DNA from: Welwitschia mirabilis
Taxonomy: Eukaryota; Gnetophyta; Gnetopsida; Welwitschiales
NCBI GenBank assembly: GCA_051453625.1
Contig: JBOZIK010000001.1
Coordinates: forward strand, 156,358,121-156,422,120
Reading direction: 5' to 3'
Length of the DNA stretch: 64,000 bases
The notes beneath the pieces were generated by a model. It saw only the letters and a list, made by a program, of their open reading frames with translations, did not search any database and was not told where the DNA came from. The position numbers and the translations under genes were made by a program. Positions 23,412 to 37,016 of the stretch are shown here, piece after piece (the first letter of the stretch is position 1; every line of letters starts with the position of its first letter).

Positions 23412-26400
23412 TGCTCATAATTCTTAGCTATGGTAATAAGTTTAAGAGCATTTTACATAGGATTTAGAATTCAAATTCAGCATGGCCTCATGTTTAGTTG
23501 ATGATGTTCTATAGTCTTGGAGCCTAATAATACTTAGGAATATTTAGTTTTACATTGCTTTGCAGCTTCCTGTCAAAGTTAGCTTTGTGTCAATTTAGGA
23601 GCTATTTCCAATACTACACATAATAGACTTTTTTGATCATGAGGTAAATGAGCTAATTTTAAGTTCTTTCTACCTAGCTCTTCATTTCTTTATTTTTAAC
23701 AAATAAATGCCTAAATTAGCCTAAGATATCATCAAGATTATTAAATGTAATCAATTCCTTAGTCAAGTTAGTTTTAATACTAACTTCATCATGATTCAAA
23801 TATCTAGGAGTGAGCTCACTTTTTAGATGCTAACCTAATTTGTTTAATCCTAGCTTTTTATGTTAGAGGTGATTCAACTATGACTTAATATCAAAGCCAA
23901 ATTTACTTCAATCAAGAAGCTGATGCTGCTGGCCTGGTTCTTTTACATTGAAACTTGGTTCTATGATATGACAACAATGGTAGATTGATCTCTTAAGAAG
24001 ATAATATAAATAAATTATCCATTATATGCTCATTAAATCTTTAACCCAGATAATAAAATTGAATTACCTAAGGCCCATTTTACACATTAGGACCACATTA
24101 ATGATGAATTCTACTATGAGTTCCAGAATAATTTTGAAGTAAGAGGCCATAATTAGGAGTTAATAATAAATGATCTAACTCGAGAGAAAAAAATTTTGTA
24201 TTCTAAAACCTACCCACATCCAAATGCTTTAAAGTTATGTCAAAGATTTGAGATGAATCCTAATAGGTCAAATCCTTACATATACATCTTAATTAAAGGG
24301 TATTATTTATAAGTAATCCCCCTTATCAATAGGATTCACTGATCCTTTTTGAATAACTCACTTGCCTTGATCTGTTCCAAGAGGAGAGATTAGATTTAGA
24401 CTATCAGGTTACTATAAAAAATAGCTTAAAGGAGCATTCTGTCATATTACAATCAGCTTAAATGTTATTTTACATTACTTCAACTACTTATCTTCCTTCT
24501 TTGCCTTATGACATAAGAGAAGAAGCATTATTGACTTCACAGGCTCCTCTACCTTGCAAATCCATATCAGTTCTAGAAAATGCTCAATTTAAAAATGGGC
24601 TAATTTAGATTTCCACAAATGAATCTAAATTCTTCACTAAAAATACTAGAGTAATTACATTGCATGACAAAAAGAAGAAAGATAGAGCATTTAAAGATAC
24701 GCTATTCAATATAAAATGTAGAGGATTGATGACTCTTGGGAATTCTTAGAAGATTACATAAAGCTATAAAAGGAGACAACTCTAAGTAATTTATATGTAG
24801 CCAAGTAGCTTATTAAATAGAGTGAAGAGGAAAACGTGGCAAATAAAAAATCTATTAGCTTTGGAGTAAAAAAGAAAGTGCATCACTTAATAACCCTAGA
24901 ATTGGAGACTTTTACATCAAGCCTATAAGTGAGGGATGTAAAAATGAATAATTTAAGGCACTTCTTTAATAGAACAAAGAGACAAAGGTTGATTATCAAA
25001 TACACCTTTAGAATTAAGATGAAAAACTATGAGCACCTAAGAAGTTATAATCTAGACAAGCTAAGTTTATTTACTTAAGAAAATAGTTTGGGATATGAGA
25101 GCATGAGATCTTAACTCTGAAGGAATTCAATAGGCTTTATTAAGATAAATATTTGAGTTGGAATTCAAGGCTAAATAAAAAGATGAACAAATATAATCCC
25201 TAATAATGGTGCAAGTTACCTTGGGATAAATGTTAGATGATTATCCTCCTTTATCAGATATGGAATGGATATTAACTCCTAGCTGAGTACCATAGAGAAG
25301 ACTATAGCTAAAGTGAGGTCTATTTTATGTTCACTCTTAAGAAAGCCATGGTCAATACCATTCTAGACCATGTAGTGTACATAGCTAGCTCACTCTAATA
25401 AGTTAGCCATAGGATTGCTAAGTAGATGATAACCACTAATGCAGTACTTTTTAAGTCTCAAAAATTATCTAGAGTCTCGTAGAAGAAGCTTCATATGATA
25501 GGATTAGTCTTTGATGAAGAATTTAAGTTTGAGAATATCAATTAACTCTTGTTAGAGGAACTATAAGACATGCAAGATGCCATAAATGAGATAGCTTCTC
25601 ATTTATAATAATTGGCTAGGCATTCATAGCAATATTCAACCTAGTTGATCAAACTCCTTCAGATCATTCTAAAGATTATGATATTAACTTTATTAGGCAA
25701 CTTTAGCTTAACAAATTTTTGGTTTTGCATTCTACATTAGATCTGATTTCAATTAGATAACTATGTAGTAGTTTCCAATTATAAAATCATTATCTAATTG
25801 GATTTTCTTACTAAATATAAGGGACCATGTAATGTATTTAAAAGGAGAAAAGGAGAAATAGGATAAATAAGAGAATTTCAAGAGGATACATTTTTGGAAT
25901 AAAAGAAAGGAGAAAATTCTATCTTTTATATGGTAGTTTTACAAGTTACATGACAATTTTTGGGCTTTGGTCTTGCTTGCACAACTATTGTAAAAGAGGC
26001 TCTATAAATTTATACTTATTTAGACTAAATTATTTTGCTAAAATGATTATTTAGACTTTTGTACATTCTTTTCTCATTTTGGTAAATTAAATGACTCTAT
26101 TTAAGCTAGATGAAAAATTCTTTTTCTTCAAAATTAGCTTCTAGCTTCCTTGGAACTATAGTCAAATGAATTATCTAATTCTTTGAATCTATTTGCTTCA
26201 TGAAAGCTTTATAATATAATTATTTCTTATTTTTATTAAGTTCTTGTGATGGTTAACATATTAGCTATCCTATTAGCCTTTTTTGAATTCTGTTATAACA
26301 GAATTCATATTCACTTTGCCACTAACTCTATTGAGTTTTTGGAAGATCTATCTATTCTTTTTGCCTTAACCTATGAAACTAGAATTATATGTCTAAAATA

Positions 26401-26456
26401 GTTATTAAATTTTATGAACTAATGTGATTTGTGACTTAAAACCAATCACATAACAT
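23412..26456 (+). repeat. Element A right long repeat (3' LTR)
   Basis: Second copy of the 3.1-kb repeat, diverged from the first mainly by transitions and small indels. It starts TGCTCATAATTCTTAGCTATGG and ends near CAATCACATAACATA, after which the sequence is unrelated to the gag region that follows the left copy. This is the pattern expected of an LTR. Divergence between the copies is high, so the insertion is old. Confidence 0.65.
24505..25560 (+). pseudogene. Unidentified ORF relic inside the right long repeat
   Basis: Carries the same frame as 12,640-13,717: KFFTKNTRVITLHDKKKKD aligns with KLFVKDPKVIILQGKGKND, and LVFDEEFKFENI with SVFDEEFKLRIS. More stops are present than in the left copy. 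The product is unknown. Confidence 0.4.
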
Positions 26457-27286
26457 ATGTATTATCTTAACTTAATGAAAGCATCTTCTCAAGTTAATTA
26501 ACTTTCTTTCAAAGTACATATAATCACATAATGTATATAGGCCTATTATAGAGATATTTTAAATAATATTTTTCTCTTTTATTAATTTGATCTTTGAGTC
26601 ACTTAAGATCTTGTAATTATGTTTTTTAGATTTCTGGTTATGATGATAATATTTTTTTAAGAGGTTTAAATCTATGCATAGTTAGAATCTCATCATGATA
26701 ACGATATGTATTTATACCAACTAATGTCTTAGTTGGTTACATTGGTGATGTAATTTTAGATGGCACATAAGTGTGAATAATGAAGATAATGATATGTTAT
26801 TATATTTATAATATTAAAGTTTATAATACTAATTATTATTCTAATTTACTAGAAAGAACTTTCTCAAGTTACCATTTTTATAGATGTAAGATGGATAACA
26901 TTATGTACCTACATTACTTATTTACTTATTGACTTATACTTTTCTATTTCTAATATTATGATAATGTATACATGTTAATCTCTCAACTCTATTATAAGAA
27001 CCTATTGGAGTTGTACTATGGCCATTCATGTATTAAACTTAAGAATCTCCATGAAAATCCAAGATCACATTATTATATAATAATAATAATACACTTAATA
27101 TGTTGAATTATTATTTCATTAAGTCTAAGATGTAGTTCTTGTCCTATGTAACTTAATAAAATCACTAATTTTTTTTGCTTTCATATCTAATTATTAAAGT
27201 AATAATTAAATAATAATTTTAATGAATAAGGATTTTAGTGTGAGTACCTTGTGTTGCCTAATCAATCTTGTATTTGTTAAGTATGT

Positions 27287-27290
<4 letters not shown>

Positions 27291-27336
<46 letters not shown>

Positions 27337-27370
27337 ACACACACATACACACACACTCTCTCACTCACAC
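27291..27370. repeat. Compound (TC)n-(CA)n microsatellite
   Basis: About 21 TC units (27,291-27,333) followed by CA-rich units and further CT/CA variants. Confidence 0.95.
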
Positions 27371-28351
27371 TCTATCATGATCTTTGTGCTTTCATAAGCA
27401 TTAAATGTGATTCTCATAATCGAGTGATTTCACTACTATATGTATAAGAAGAAATTCTAAATTATATGTCTTTGTAAGGATTGATTAAGTAGAATAATGT
27501 AATACATCTTAAGTTTATCTCTTTTATTTAATCTATTAATTAACAATAGTAAAATGACTTACATGACTACATATGTGTACATGTATAGTTATAAGCCAAA
27601 AAACATGTTGGAGGAGAAGGGGAGAGCGGTGAAGGGAAGAATAAAGAATAAAGAATAAAGAAAGGCTTCTTACAAAAACCTCTAAATAAAACATAAATAT
27701 AATTTCACTTATTTAAATCACATTAAAACACCATCAATAAAGATTAAAAGTTTACATGTTTATGCTTATGAATAAGTGATAAAGATTACACTTGTATGAT
27801 TATGTGTATATGAACTACTAAGCTACAATGAATAAATCTTCTTGTTTTTCATATGAAATCATAAATTAACTAAGTAAAATCTGAGTAATTCATGTAAATA
27901 AAATATTCATTATGAATTCCTATATTGTATATAATGGAAATGAAGCATTTAAATCATTTCACAGTTAAAAGTAACTTTTAGCTTGTAAAAAATGTATGAT
28001 ATGATATTCAGTAATTGAACTTACCTATTATGACTATCATACTATTCTTGGCCTTACAGGATAAGTTTAACTAGCACACATTTCTTCGTATCAAAATTAT
28101 TTAAAATATTTACTTTAATGGCTTATAATTAGCATGTAACGCAAAGGAAAAAAATAAAAAAGAATAGTTAGAAAATGAAAAGAATAATTTTTGGATATTT
28201 AAGCTTATTAAAAATGATAATTTATCTTATGACATATTATATAAAATATTTTAAAGATAATAAATGTAGTGTAAAATCGAACAAAGGTAATAACATGAAT
28301 TAAAAACATCCAAAAATAATATCTAAATATTAGTTTAAATATTGTACATTA

Positions 28352-28353
<2 letters not shown>

Positions 28354-28384
<31 letters not shown>
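28354..28384. repeat. (TA)n microsatellite
   Basis: About fifteen AT units. Confidence 0.95.
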
Positions 28385-28386
<2 letters not shown>

Positions 28387-28774
28387 GAAAAAATTATTGG
28401 AGTTTTTAAGATTTCATAAAAACTAAATCAAAATCAACTACTCAATAATATGTAACAAATCTATATATATTATAAAATGATATACTAACAACATTTTTTA
28501 GGAAATTAAAAATTATTTTAAAAGAACAATATAATCGAAGGGGTTCTCCAAGAATTTTCAAAATATCCTACTAAAACACTTATTTTAAAAAACACTTCTA
28601 ATAACTAATAAAAATGTGTGTTAAAATGAAAATAATTTTTTAAAGAAATAAAATAAGAAAGGAACAGTTTAAAACATATATAAATATTAAAAAATAAAAG
28701 TAAAGGAAGAAATATAAAGGATCTTTAAATATAATTTAAAGCACCTTATGAAGAAAAGTAAGTAAAAATGGCAA

Positions 28775-28845
28775 AAACATGGGGAGAGGGGAAAGAACCT
28801 TTACACAATAGAAACATGGGAAGAGGGGGATGAACCTTTATACTT
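28775..28845. repeat. 37-bp imperfect tandem duplication
   Basis: AAACATGGGGAGAGGGG at 28,775 recurs as AAACATGGGAAGAGGGGG at 28,812, each followed by GAACCTTTA. Confidence 0.75.
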
Positions 28846-31800
28846 TTTTAAGATTTGTAGTATTGTTACTTTTATAAAATTTAAAATAACATGTTATGGA
28901 TGTATAGATTCACAAGGTATGCGTAGAATCAGCATGTGCTCTTATTTCAATCTAAATAGTGTTAACAAATGCATGAAATACCTAGAAAAAAAACAATAAA
29001 TGTGTAAAAATAAAATCAAAACTTAGAAAAAAATAATGATATAAATATTATTCATTAAAGAAAATTAATACTTTATTACTATTAAATCCTTCAAAGTCTT
29101 TCGTGTTTTATTTAACCTTACATTTGTCTTAAGTTCCCTTAAAGAGCATGAAATATTCCTATGTTACACATATGAAATCCTTCTTCTTGGTAAATAATGG
29201 ATGCAAGTGATGGAGGATGAGAAATAAAGATGTTATAAGATGAGAATATGAAAAAATAAAGAAGTGGAGATATAGAGATAAAAGTTTTCATGATCATTGT
29301 AAAAATTAAAAAGAAAATGAATGAACATAACAAAATCTAGACAGAGGTTCCTAGGAATATGAATTAAATGATTTGGTGAGATCTTTGCCTTTAATTTAAT
29401 TCAAGAAGGGGTTGAGAGTTTAAAACTAATCCTATAGTGTTATAATTTTCAAAGTTTTATAGATTTTTCTCATAGTTTTTGCAAAGTTTTGGATGAATTG
29501 TATTATAATGTTACTAATGATACTACGAAACTATTAAAATTACATGAATTTATTATGATATGTTGTGACTACGCATTTATTAAAAAAATGAATTTAATTA
29601 GTTATGATAATGTTTGATATTACATATTAAAATTTTTAATAATTTAAAGACTAAAAGTTATAAAAACTAGCTATTGAAATTAGATAGAACACCTCTAAAG
29701 ATACAGTGCATCGTTCATACTATACAAGTATTTCTAATGCCTAAAGGATATTTTAATACCTTATTTTCATTAAATATTAAATTTAATAATATTTCCTTGA
29801 TCTATATTATTTTATGAAGATATACTGAAGTTTATTTTACATAATATAACAAGAATAGAATTCTTAGTGTCTACATCTGGGATCTTATTTTACATGACGT
29901 AATAATATTATGAGTTTTCGTATTTAACATTTTTTTATAGTTTGTGAATAACTTAAAAGAAAAAAATTAAGAAAAAAATTAAAAATGTAATTAAAATAAG
30001 GGTAGAAAAAATCAATGAACAAAAAGGATGTAAATGTGTAGCCCTAATTAGTGGGTATGATTAGTTAATAATTAATATTTTTATTAATGAATGCAATTAT
30101 TAAATAATTAACTAATATGTAATTAATAATTAATTAAGATTAATTAAGGAATTATTATGTAGAATAACAAATAAAATAGAATGAGTAATATAAGAATCTT
30201 CAAAAAGATCTAATGGAAAAACATATGAAAATGATTCCATAAAAGAAGACAATAAGGATTTTAGAAAGATAAGTTAAAAAAGAAAAAGAAAATGTTACGT
30301 TAATAATAATAATAAAAATGTAGATATATTTCTCTAGAGAATAAGGCATGTTAGAAATACTATATCTAAAGTTTTGATATTTTCATACTTCAACTCAATA
30401 AGTCCAATATTTTCAAACTTTCAAATAAGAACATAAAAGGTGTATAAAATCTATGGAATTGGAATTTTACAAAAGGTATAATATTTTCAAAGTTTAATTT
30501 ATAATATAAAATTTAAGGCCTAAAATATCACCTCTTATTAAGACTTATAAATACCCCTTCACTGCTAATGACACAAGCAATAAGACAGAGAATTCATAAG
30601 GTGGAAAATCAAGAAAGAAGATCTTACATAAGAGTTAGCTTATAAGAGTACACTAAATAATAGTGATTTTATTTAGTAATTAGCCTTATTATGTTATAAA
30701 GGATGACATATATTACGTTATGTATAATATTGTTATTAATCTATGGCTATTGTAATTGTTATTTGTAACTTTAATCTATTGTAAGCTAAGACCATCATAA
30801 TATAATATTATTTTCATAAAGTTTGAAATTATAATTGTTTGATGTTGATTATTCATATACATTGATAGATGGGTATTCCAATTGAAACATTATCTATAAA
30901 GTCATAAATCATTATTATAGTGGGATATGTGAGATCACCCAACTTCTTCCTTGATATAAATAAATGCTCTTGGAAAAAAAATTATTTGCTATTAAGAATC
31001 TTGAAGAGTAGACATACTCTCTTATAATATGTATAGAGTTGCTAGAAGGCCCTATTATCCATTGTGAAAAACTTATAGATTACAATTATCCTTTTATAAA
31101 TTATGTTTTAATTTATTTTGAAACCTTATTTTGTCTTTTGACCTTATAATTATACTAAAAATATTATAAAAGGTTTTAAGCTATGTTGGAATCTTTTTAT
31201 AAGTTTATATCCATCATTGATCTCTATGGATGGATTAATTTGGATGAGCTTCCCCATAGTACATAGTGTAACTAATGGAGTTTCTCATACTACTATACTC
31301 TTAGTAATAATTATTAAAAAGATTTTCATTGTAATAATAAAATGTACTTCTTTATCTAGTAATAACCTTTATGGTATTGTCTATGAGGATGGAATTCCAC
31401 ATGGCACATAGGGCATGATTGATGGAGGCAGTGATATTGAATTAGTTTTTTAATATCAAGGTATATGCCATTATTTATTATTCTAAACTTACGCAAAACT
31501 ATTTCATAGGTCATGAATTTTATAGCTTTAAAATGTATACCAATTAGTTACATGTATTGCATATTTATACGTTGATTATTTATACTTGAAATTTTACATA
31601 TTTGGCTTCTAAATTTAGTAAATTAATATATTTTCAATGCTATAAATACAATATTATTAGTTAAATTATTGTTAATCATGTATTATTCTTTAATTTTTAA
31701 AATTATTATTAATAAAGTCTAACTTCTATTATTTTATTTATAGGTTATATTGAGCTACCTGAACTTCATTAGAGCTAATCTCAAGAAAAGGACTAATATC

Positions 31801-32939
31801 ACCATTAAATCTTCTAGCACCATTAGTGTTTTGGATTGGGTCTCATGAAGGATGAAAAGCTAAATAGAGGATAAGATAATATATTAAACTCACAACATAC
31901 TATTAAACTTGTCTATAAAGGCCAAAGCTCCATATGCATCTTCTACCACATGAGGAAATTTGTCATTATTATCTGTTAGTAAGAAGGATGTACTAATAGA
32001 CTATATAACTGTAAGCAAGGATATATATAAGTAAAGCCTACCATACTTTATAAATCATCCTTTATGATTAAGAATCATCCATCATCCAGCTTGGATTCCA
32101 CCATAATGGGAGTTTAATTCTTCATTCGTCCATTAAAACTTTACCATTCTAAATTCATATTTTCTATGGCCATGATAAGTGCTTGTCTTATTATGTGGTT
32201 CTAATCCACTCTTCTCCATTCTTGGGTATGAGAAAATGATTGATGCATAAGGCATCTATCTTATCAAGTACTGGTACTTGATCTATGTTGATTTGATACT
32301 CTTTGTAGTGCAGTTTTCTATGAACTTTGATCTATGGTTGGATTCACCTTATTCTTTCATAACTAATTAAATTATGATTATTGGTTATGCAATAGTTCAT
32401 TTTAAATATTCATTTTTACTTATCCATTAGATCTGTTCCTTTATATTTCCTTAGGTTTTATGTTATTAATATATTAGTTATCATGTTTTTCATGTTATCT
32501 TAGGATTCTCTACATTTTATTATAAGATGTAATATCTTTAATACTTACACTTTCATTATGTTCAAAATTTGTAGTGAATAATTTATTTCTCGTATCATTC
32601 CAAGCTGTACTTAGAATAATAACTTTTACTTGGTTAGGGTTTGCTTGATAAATTTCATTATGAATAGTTATTCGTAAATCCTAATAGGAGAAATCTACAT
32701 TAGTTAATTTCTAACATATTTTAAGATCTCTTTTTAAAAGCTTTTTTTAGAACTTTTAAATAAACCTTGTTTCTTTGAAATATCTTAGTAATCCTTGAGA
32801 GATAATAAAAATTAGAATTAATCACACTTTAATACTACAACATAGTTTTCTTATTTAAAATTGCTATATATGCCTTTATAGTTAGTAATGTCATCCAAAG
32901 ATTATAAATTTCAATAGAAGTTAAAGAGTAATAAGTTTT

Positions 32940-32956
32940 TGGCATTATAACTAGAG
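32940..32956 (+). other. Candidate deaminated PBS (tRNA-Asp type)
   Basis: TGGCATTATAACTAGAG lines up with the Athila-type primer-binding site TGGCGCCGTTGCCGGGG. Of the ten differences, nine are C-to-T or G-to-A; the only other is T-to-A at the tenth base. Its position upstream of gag fits. The flanking LTR end cannot be confirmed. Confidence 0.35.
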
Positions 32957-33849
32957 TTGTAATTAGGGTTCATTACCTAGAATTATTTTCTTCATGAAAA
33001 TTCTTTCCTATTTTTGATTTTATAAATATGTTTTTATCAAAACTATAAAAATGTTTTTATATATTTTGTAAGCACTAGAAGCATCTAAAGCATAGGAGTA
33101 TGGATCTATAGGCATTCTTCTCAAATATATTTTATAGAACCTTACTTCTATTCAAGTGTATTCTAACCTTAGTTTTACACCTATAGTTATAAAAAGAATA
33201 GGTTTAATTTATTATTGAAATTCATGGGACCTCAATGTATCTTACTATTGATAAGTTACTTTATGCCTTAAATCTCAAATTTCATAATTAAAAAATTTTC
33301 TTGTTGAATACCCTGTGTTAATTAGCATAAGTTCATTCTTTATTTGTTATTTATTTTTGAAAAACAAGTTTTCACACTTGATCGCTATTGCTATCATTTC
33401 TACTAGAATCAACATCCTTTTTATGATATTTTTTCATTATTTAAATTTAAATTTTTGCATTTTGGTAACTTTTATTAACTTTTGTTAGTTGTTTAACATA
33501 AAAATATTTTTAGTAATTTTTAACTTCTCATGCATCATTGGAGTGGATTTACTATTGTCCAGATTCTTAAGGAAAGTAATAAAAAACTAGAATATTATCC
33601 CTTTTAAATAACTTCAATACTAACTTTGAATAAGAATACTTAGTACCTACATTTTAAATTCGTGAAACTTCACCTAAAAGTTTCATATGTTAACCTTTGA
33701 GTAAATTATCCATGTTTAAAACCAATATAGTATCCATCAAGAATCACCTAGAACAACATTGGATGTATTATGGTAACTTGAGTGTCTATATATAAATTCC
33801 TGTATGGTTTTATCACTTCATATAAACAAAATTGAAATAAAACTTGGTC

Positions 33850-35050
33850 AAAGACTTACTACCCAAATTTTATGGCCAAGATTCTGAAGATCCTTATGAG
33901 AATTTGAGAAAAGTTGAAGTCATGATTTTAATTATAGAAAATTAAGGCGACATAGTTAGGATGGAATTATTTCCTTTTCTCTTAGGGGTAAAAAGCTAAA
34001 TATTAGATAAACAACTTGAAACATTACTTAATGAGATTACATAGAGATTTAAACATGAGTTTTTAAGGAGTTAACAATAAAAATCATGAATTTCCAATAA
34101 TTAGAAAACAAACCCTTTTAGAAGGCATTTAAACACCTTTAAGATCCATGAAAGAGATGTTCTTAGCATAGTTTTGGAGATTGTTAACATTTTTATATAA
34201 AGGATTAATTACACAAAGTAGGAAACTAATGTAGACGATAAGTAGTAGAAATTTTACACCTAATGTAGACGATAAGTAGTAGAAATTTTACACCTAAAGT
34301 AACTAGATGGAGTAGGGATATGTTAGAAAACATTACTAAAAGTTTTGAAACTGGGAAGGAACTTTTGTTAAAAAAAGTAGTAGCCAAATAACCTTAATAT
34401 TCTAAGCACATAAGATGAGAAATGTATAAGTCTAATAAGAAAAAAGACTTAAATATAAAGATTTATTACATCAATAAGAGATTAGATAACCTTAATTCAT
34501 CTTAACCCTAGCCACTCAGTGGTGGAGTTAGATGTGCTATATGTATCAATGATGAATACGAAATATGAGAGGGTTTTTTTATTTCATTCTATAAAGAGAA
34601 AGTAACAGAGTAGGTCAATTATAAATAAGGTAGCGTAGATATAATAGAGACCATCATTTTCCTAAGGAGATACTTATAATCTAAAATGGAAAAATCATAC
34701 TAGTTTTTCATGGAAGTATTAGTAAAATGAAATATCTACTTCATTAGCACCTATTCAACCTCGTAAAAGATCATTAGAAGATATTATAAAATAATTTATA
34801 AAAATGCAGTTAGCCAACTACAATAAATAAGCTAAAATTGATAATCATAATGCTTAAAGTCTTCAATATCTAAAATAAGAAATGAACCAACTTTCTCAAA
34901 CTACAACTCACTTATTAAATTTTCTAAATCAAAAATAAAAAGATAAGCTTCTAGCCTAACCTATTCCTACGCCAAAGGATGTTAACATAGTTGAAGAATA
35001 AGAAGAACTTAAGGGATTCACTACTGTCTCACTTAGAAGTGGTTCTTAAG
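33850..35050 (+). pseudogene. Element D gag relic
   Basis: Gag is the structural capsid protein. The blocks FYGQDSEDPYENLRKVEV and MELFPFLLG match the gag N-terminal fold (F.G...EDP..HL..F, ..LFPFSL.G.A..W), with a frame break between the first lines. Further on, TVSLRSG resembles the TLRSG motif at the gag-PR linker of Athila-type elements (35,020-35,045). Many TAA/TAG stops are present. Confidence 0.6.
34228..34295. repeat. Perfect 34-bp tandem duplication
   Basis: The 34-bp unit AATGTAGACGATAAGTAGTA... occurs twice head to tail with no mismatch, inside the decayed gag of element D. Being perfect in a decayed background, it is recent. It shifts the frame (34 is not a multiple of 3). Confidence 0.95.
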
Positions 35051-35099
35051 TAAATGAAAGTGTTTAACCACCTAAGCAAAACCATTTTCCATCTAATCA

Positions 35100-35720
35100 T
35101 GTACTTCAAAAACCTTTTGAAATTATAAAAGATGAAAAATATGATGTAGAAATATTTGGACGTAAAGAACTGCAAAAGATCTCATTATTAAACACCTTAC
35201 ACCTTCAAAAAATAAACTAATTAGATAAAATACAAAAAAATCTTTGAGGGAATAAAAATAAATATCTCTCTCTTGGATGTCATTATGAAAACTCCTTCTT
35301 ACATAAAATTCTTTAAATATTTGTGCATAGTGAAGAAAAAAATGCTTGTGACAAAGAGTGATTTCTTATCTTAACAAGTAAATGTTGTAGTTCAAAAAAA
35401 CTTTTACATACATTTAGAGATTTTGATTTCTTAAAAATTTATTGTGTCATAAACAATAAGAGGATTGATAGAACATTATTAGACTTAGAATATAGTATGA
35501 ATCTAATTCCTTGCTTATTACATAAAAACTTGTATTAAAAGAATTAAAAAACTAGGATAATTTTGAAACTTGCTAACCATCTAACTAGGATTCTTAAGGC
35601 AATGATAGATGAAATTTAGATGAAAGTGGATGAATTTTACTACCGAGTAAACTTTTTGGTCTTAAAGAAGGAAGATAACCCAAGAGGATATTTTCCTTAT
35701 CTTAGTAATATTCTTCCTCT
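35100..35720 (+). pseudogene. Element D protease relic
   Basis: Blocks read SLLNTLHLQKIN, then CVINNKRIDRTLLDLEYSMN, then VDEFYYRVNFLVLKKEDNPRG. These match the Athila PR region (C.I....I..ALLDLGAS.NL, VDKFYFPVDFLVLD.EED). The catalytic loop LLDLGASIN has become LLDLEYSMN, so the enzyme would be inactive even without stops. Confidence 0.7.
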
Positions 35721-36239
35721 CCTTCTCTAACTATTTAATCAACTATAGAAATGGTGTAGTAAATATGTCCTTTTGGAACATTGGAACATGAATACAAAGT
35801 TGTGAGTTTTTAATGTAATGAAAAAAGAACCATAGAGACGATGTAGAAGATATGAACCTAGTTGAAAATTAGGAATACACTTAAATATTTATCATTCTTA
35901 GAATATCATTTACTATCTAAACCCCATGAAAAGCTAGTACTCACTTTATGATGAAACCCATCATTATAAGAAATCAATAATAAAGAAAAATTTAAACCTT
36001 TACTAGGTGCATTACAAAAGCAACCTTATAGTGAAGAGTGCATTCCTAATGTCAAATTTAAACCTCTTCATAAAATTTAAAATATAAATCTATAGGAGAT
36101 AATAAATGTTACCCCTAGTAGCTCTATAAATTATCCACTTTGCAATAAGAAGCCTCATGTTTATGCTTAAACAACATAAAAGGTTTATAGGATGAAATAT
36201 TTTTAAACTAAAAAGAATCAACCTTATTATATGTCTAAA

Positions 36240-36830
36240 TAGTATTCAATTCAAAGAAAATAATAATCATAATGAAGAGCCTCAATATAGACTTAATCCT
36301 TCCATGCAAGAAGTAGCAACGAAGTCAGTCTTTAAGTTAATAAATATTGGCATTATCCATCTAACCTATGATAGCCAACGATGATCCCTATACAAAATAT
36401 TCATAATAAATAATGAATTATGATAGTTAAGAATGAGAATATGTAATAGTTCTAACTAGAACTAAATTAGGATGAAAAACATACATTAATTGTAGAAAAC
36501 TTAACAGTGTGATTTCTAAGGACCAATTTTATCTAAACCAAGAAAGGATGATCTTTACACACCCATTTTAAACTTTACTTACAAGAGATTGTCTTTTGAT
36601 CTTTAATACTCTAATTGCCTTCTAGTGATGCATGATAAGTATTTTTTTATAATATGATTTGCAAAATTTATTGAATTTTTCATGAATGGTGTTTTTATTT
36701 TTGGTGAGATCTTTGACTCATGAGTACATTATCTAGAACTTGTTCTTACATGTTGTAAAGAGAAAAACCTTATGAGAACATGTAATTTCATAGTTACATG
36801 TGTTAGAGTAGTTGACATTATCATACAGAA
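36240..36830 (+). pseudogene. Element D reverse transcriptase relic, truncated
   Basis: The start of RT is clear: EPQYRLNPSMQEVATKSVFK, matching EPQRRLNP.M.EVVKKEI.K. The middle is degraded. Near 36,660-36,790 KFIEFFMNGVFIFGEIFDS matches KFIEVFMDDFSVFG.SFD, so the catalytic FMDD is FMNG. After about 36,830 no polymerase sequence is seen. Confidence 0.7.
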
Positions 36831-37016
36831 ATCATACAGTAATATTCCACTTTTTGAAAGGGTGGTTAGTAGATAAGAAGGAGACAAAAATATGGTATTC
36901 ATATTTAATTTGCTTACTATTACATAATCTATGTATACGTAGTTAATGTTGAAGGCTATGTCATCTCCCTATTTCTATCCTAAAAGAGTGTAAACACATG
37001 ATTTCTCTAGTAATTT

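Larger units (their letters stand above)
11551..26456 (+). mobile_element. Element A: Tat-like Ty3/gypsy retrotransposon, decayed
   Basis: Two direct repeats of about 3.1-3.25 kb (11,551-14,801 and 23,412-26,456) enclose an 8.6-kb interior. The interior holds, in order, a gag-like ORF, protease, an archaeal-type RNase H, reverse transcriptase, an RNase H trace and integrase with a GPY motif, all on the plus strand. Every domain carries stops, mostly explainable by C-to-T or G-to-A change. The RT motifs and the extra RNase H point to the Tat lineage. The repeats behave like LTRs: they stop just before the gag start and their right flanks are unrelated. A clear target-site duplication was not found. 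Confidence 0.75.
26457..32939. other. AT-rich intergenic DNA with simple repeats
   Basis: No gene or transposon domain is recognised. Open frames such as 31,217-31,411 (+) and 29,139-29,333 (-) have no similarity I can name. The part just before 32,940 may contain the 5' LTR of element D, but with no second copy in the window it cannot be delimited. Confidence 0.5.
32940..36830 (+). mobile_element. Element D: Athila-like gypsy fragment (PBS, gag, PR, partial RT)
   Basis: A plus-strand series of gag, protease and RT blocks with Athila-type motifs, all interrupted by stops. The coding similarity ends inside RT near 36,830. RNase H and integrase are absent, and an LTR fragment of another family begins at 37,017. 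The element is therefore truncated at its 3' side. A candidate primer-binding site lies about 0.9 kb upstream of gag. Confidence 0.7.

Noticed and set aside
26440-26460. ACATA as a target-site duplication of element A
   Set aside because: ACATA also precedes 11,551, but the right border is not fixed to the base and the region is AT-rich, so the match may be chance.
31900-32040. Zinc-knuckle-like sequence (CIFYHMRKF) suggesting another gag
   Set aside because: Spacing does not fit CCHC and no other retroelement domain is nearby.
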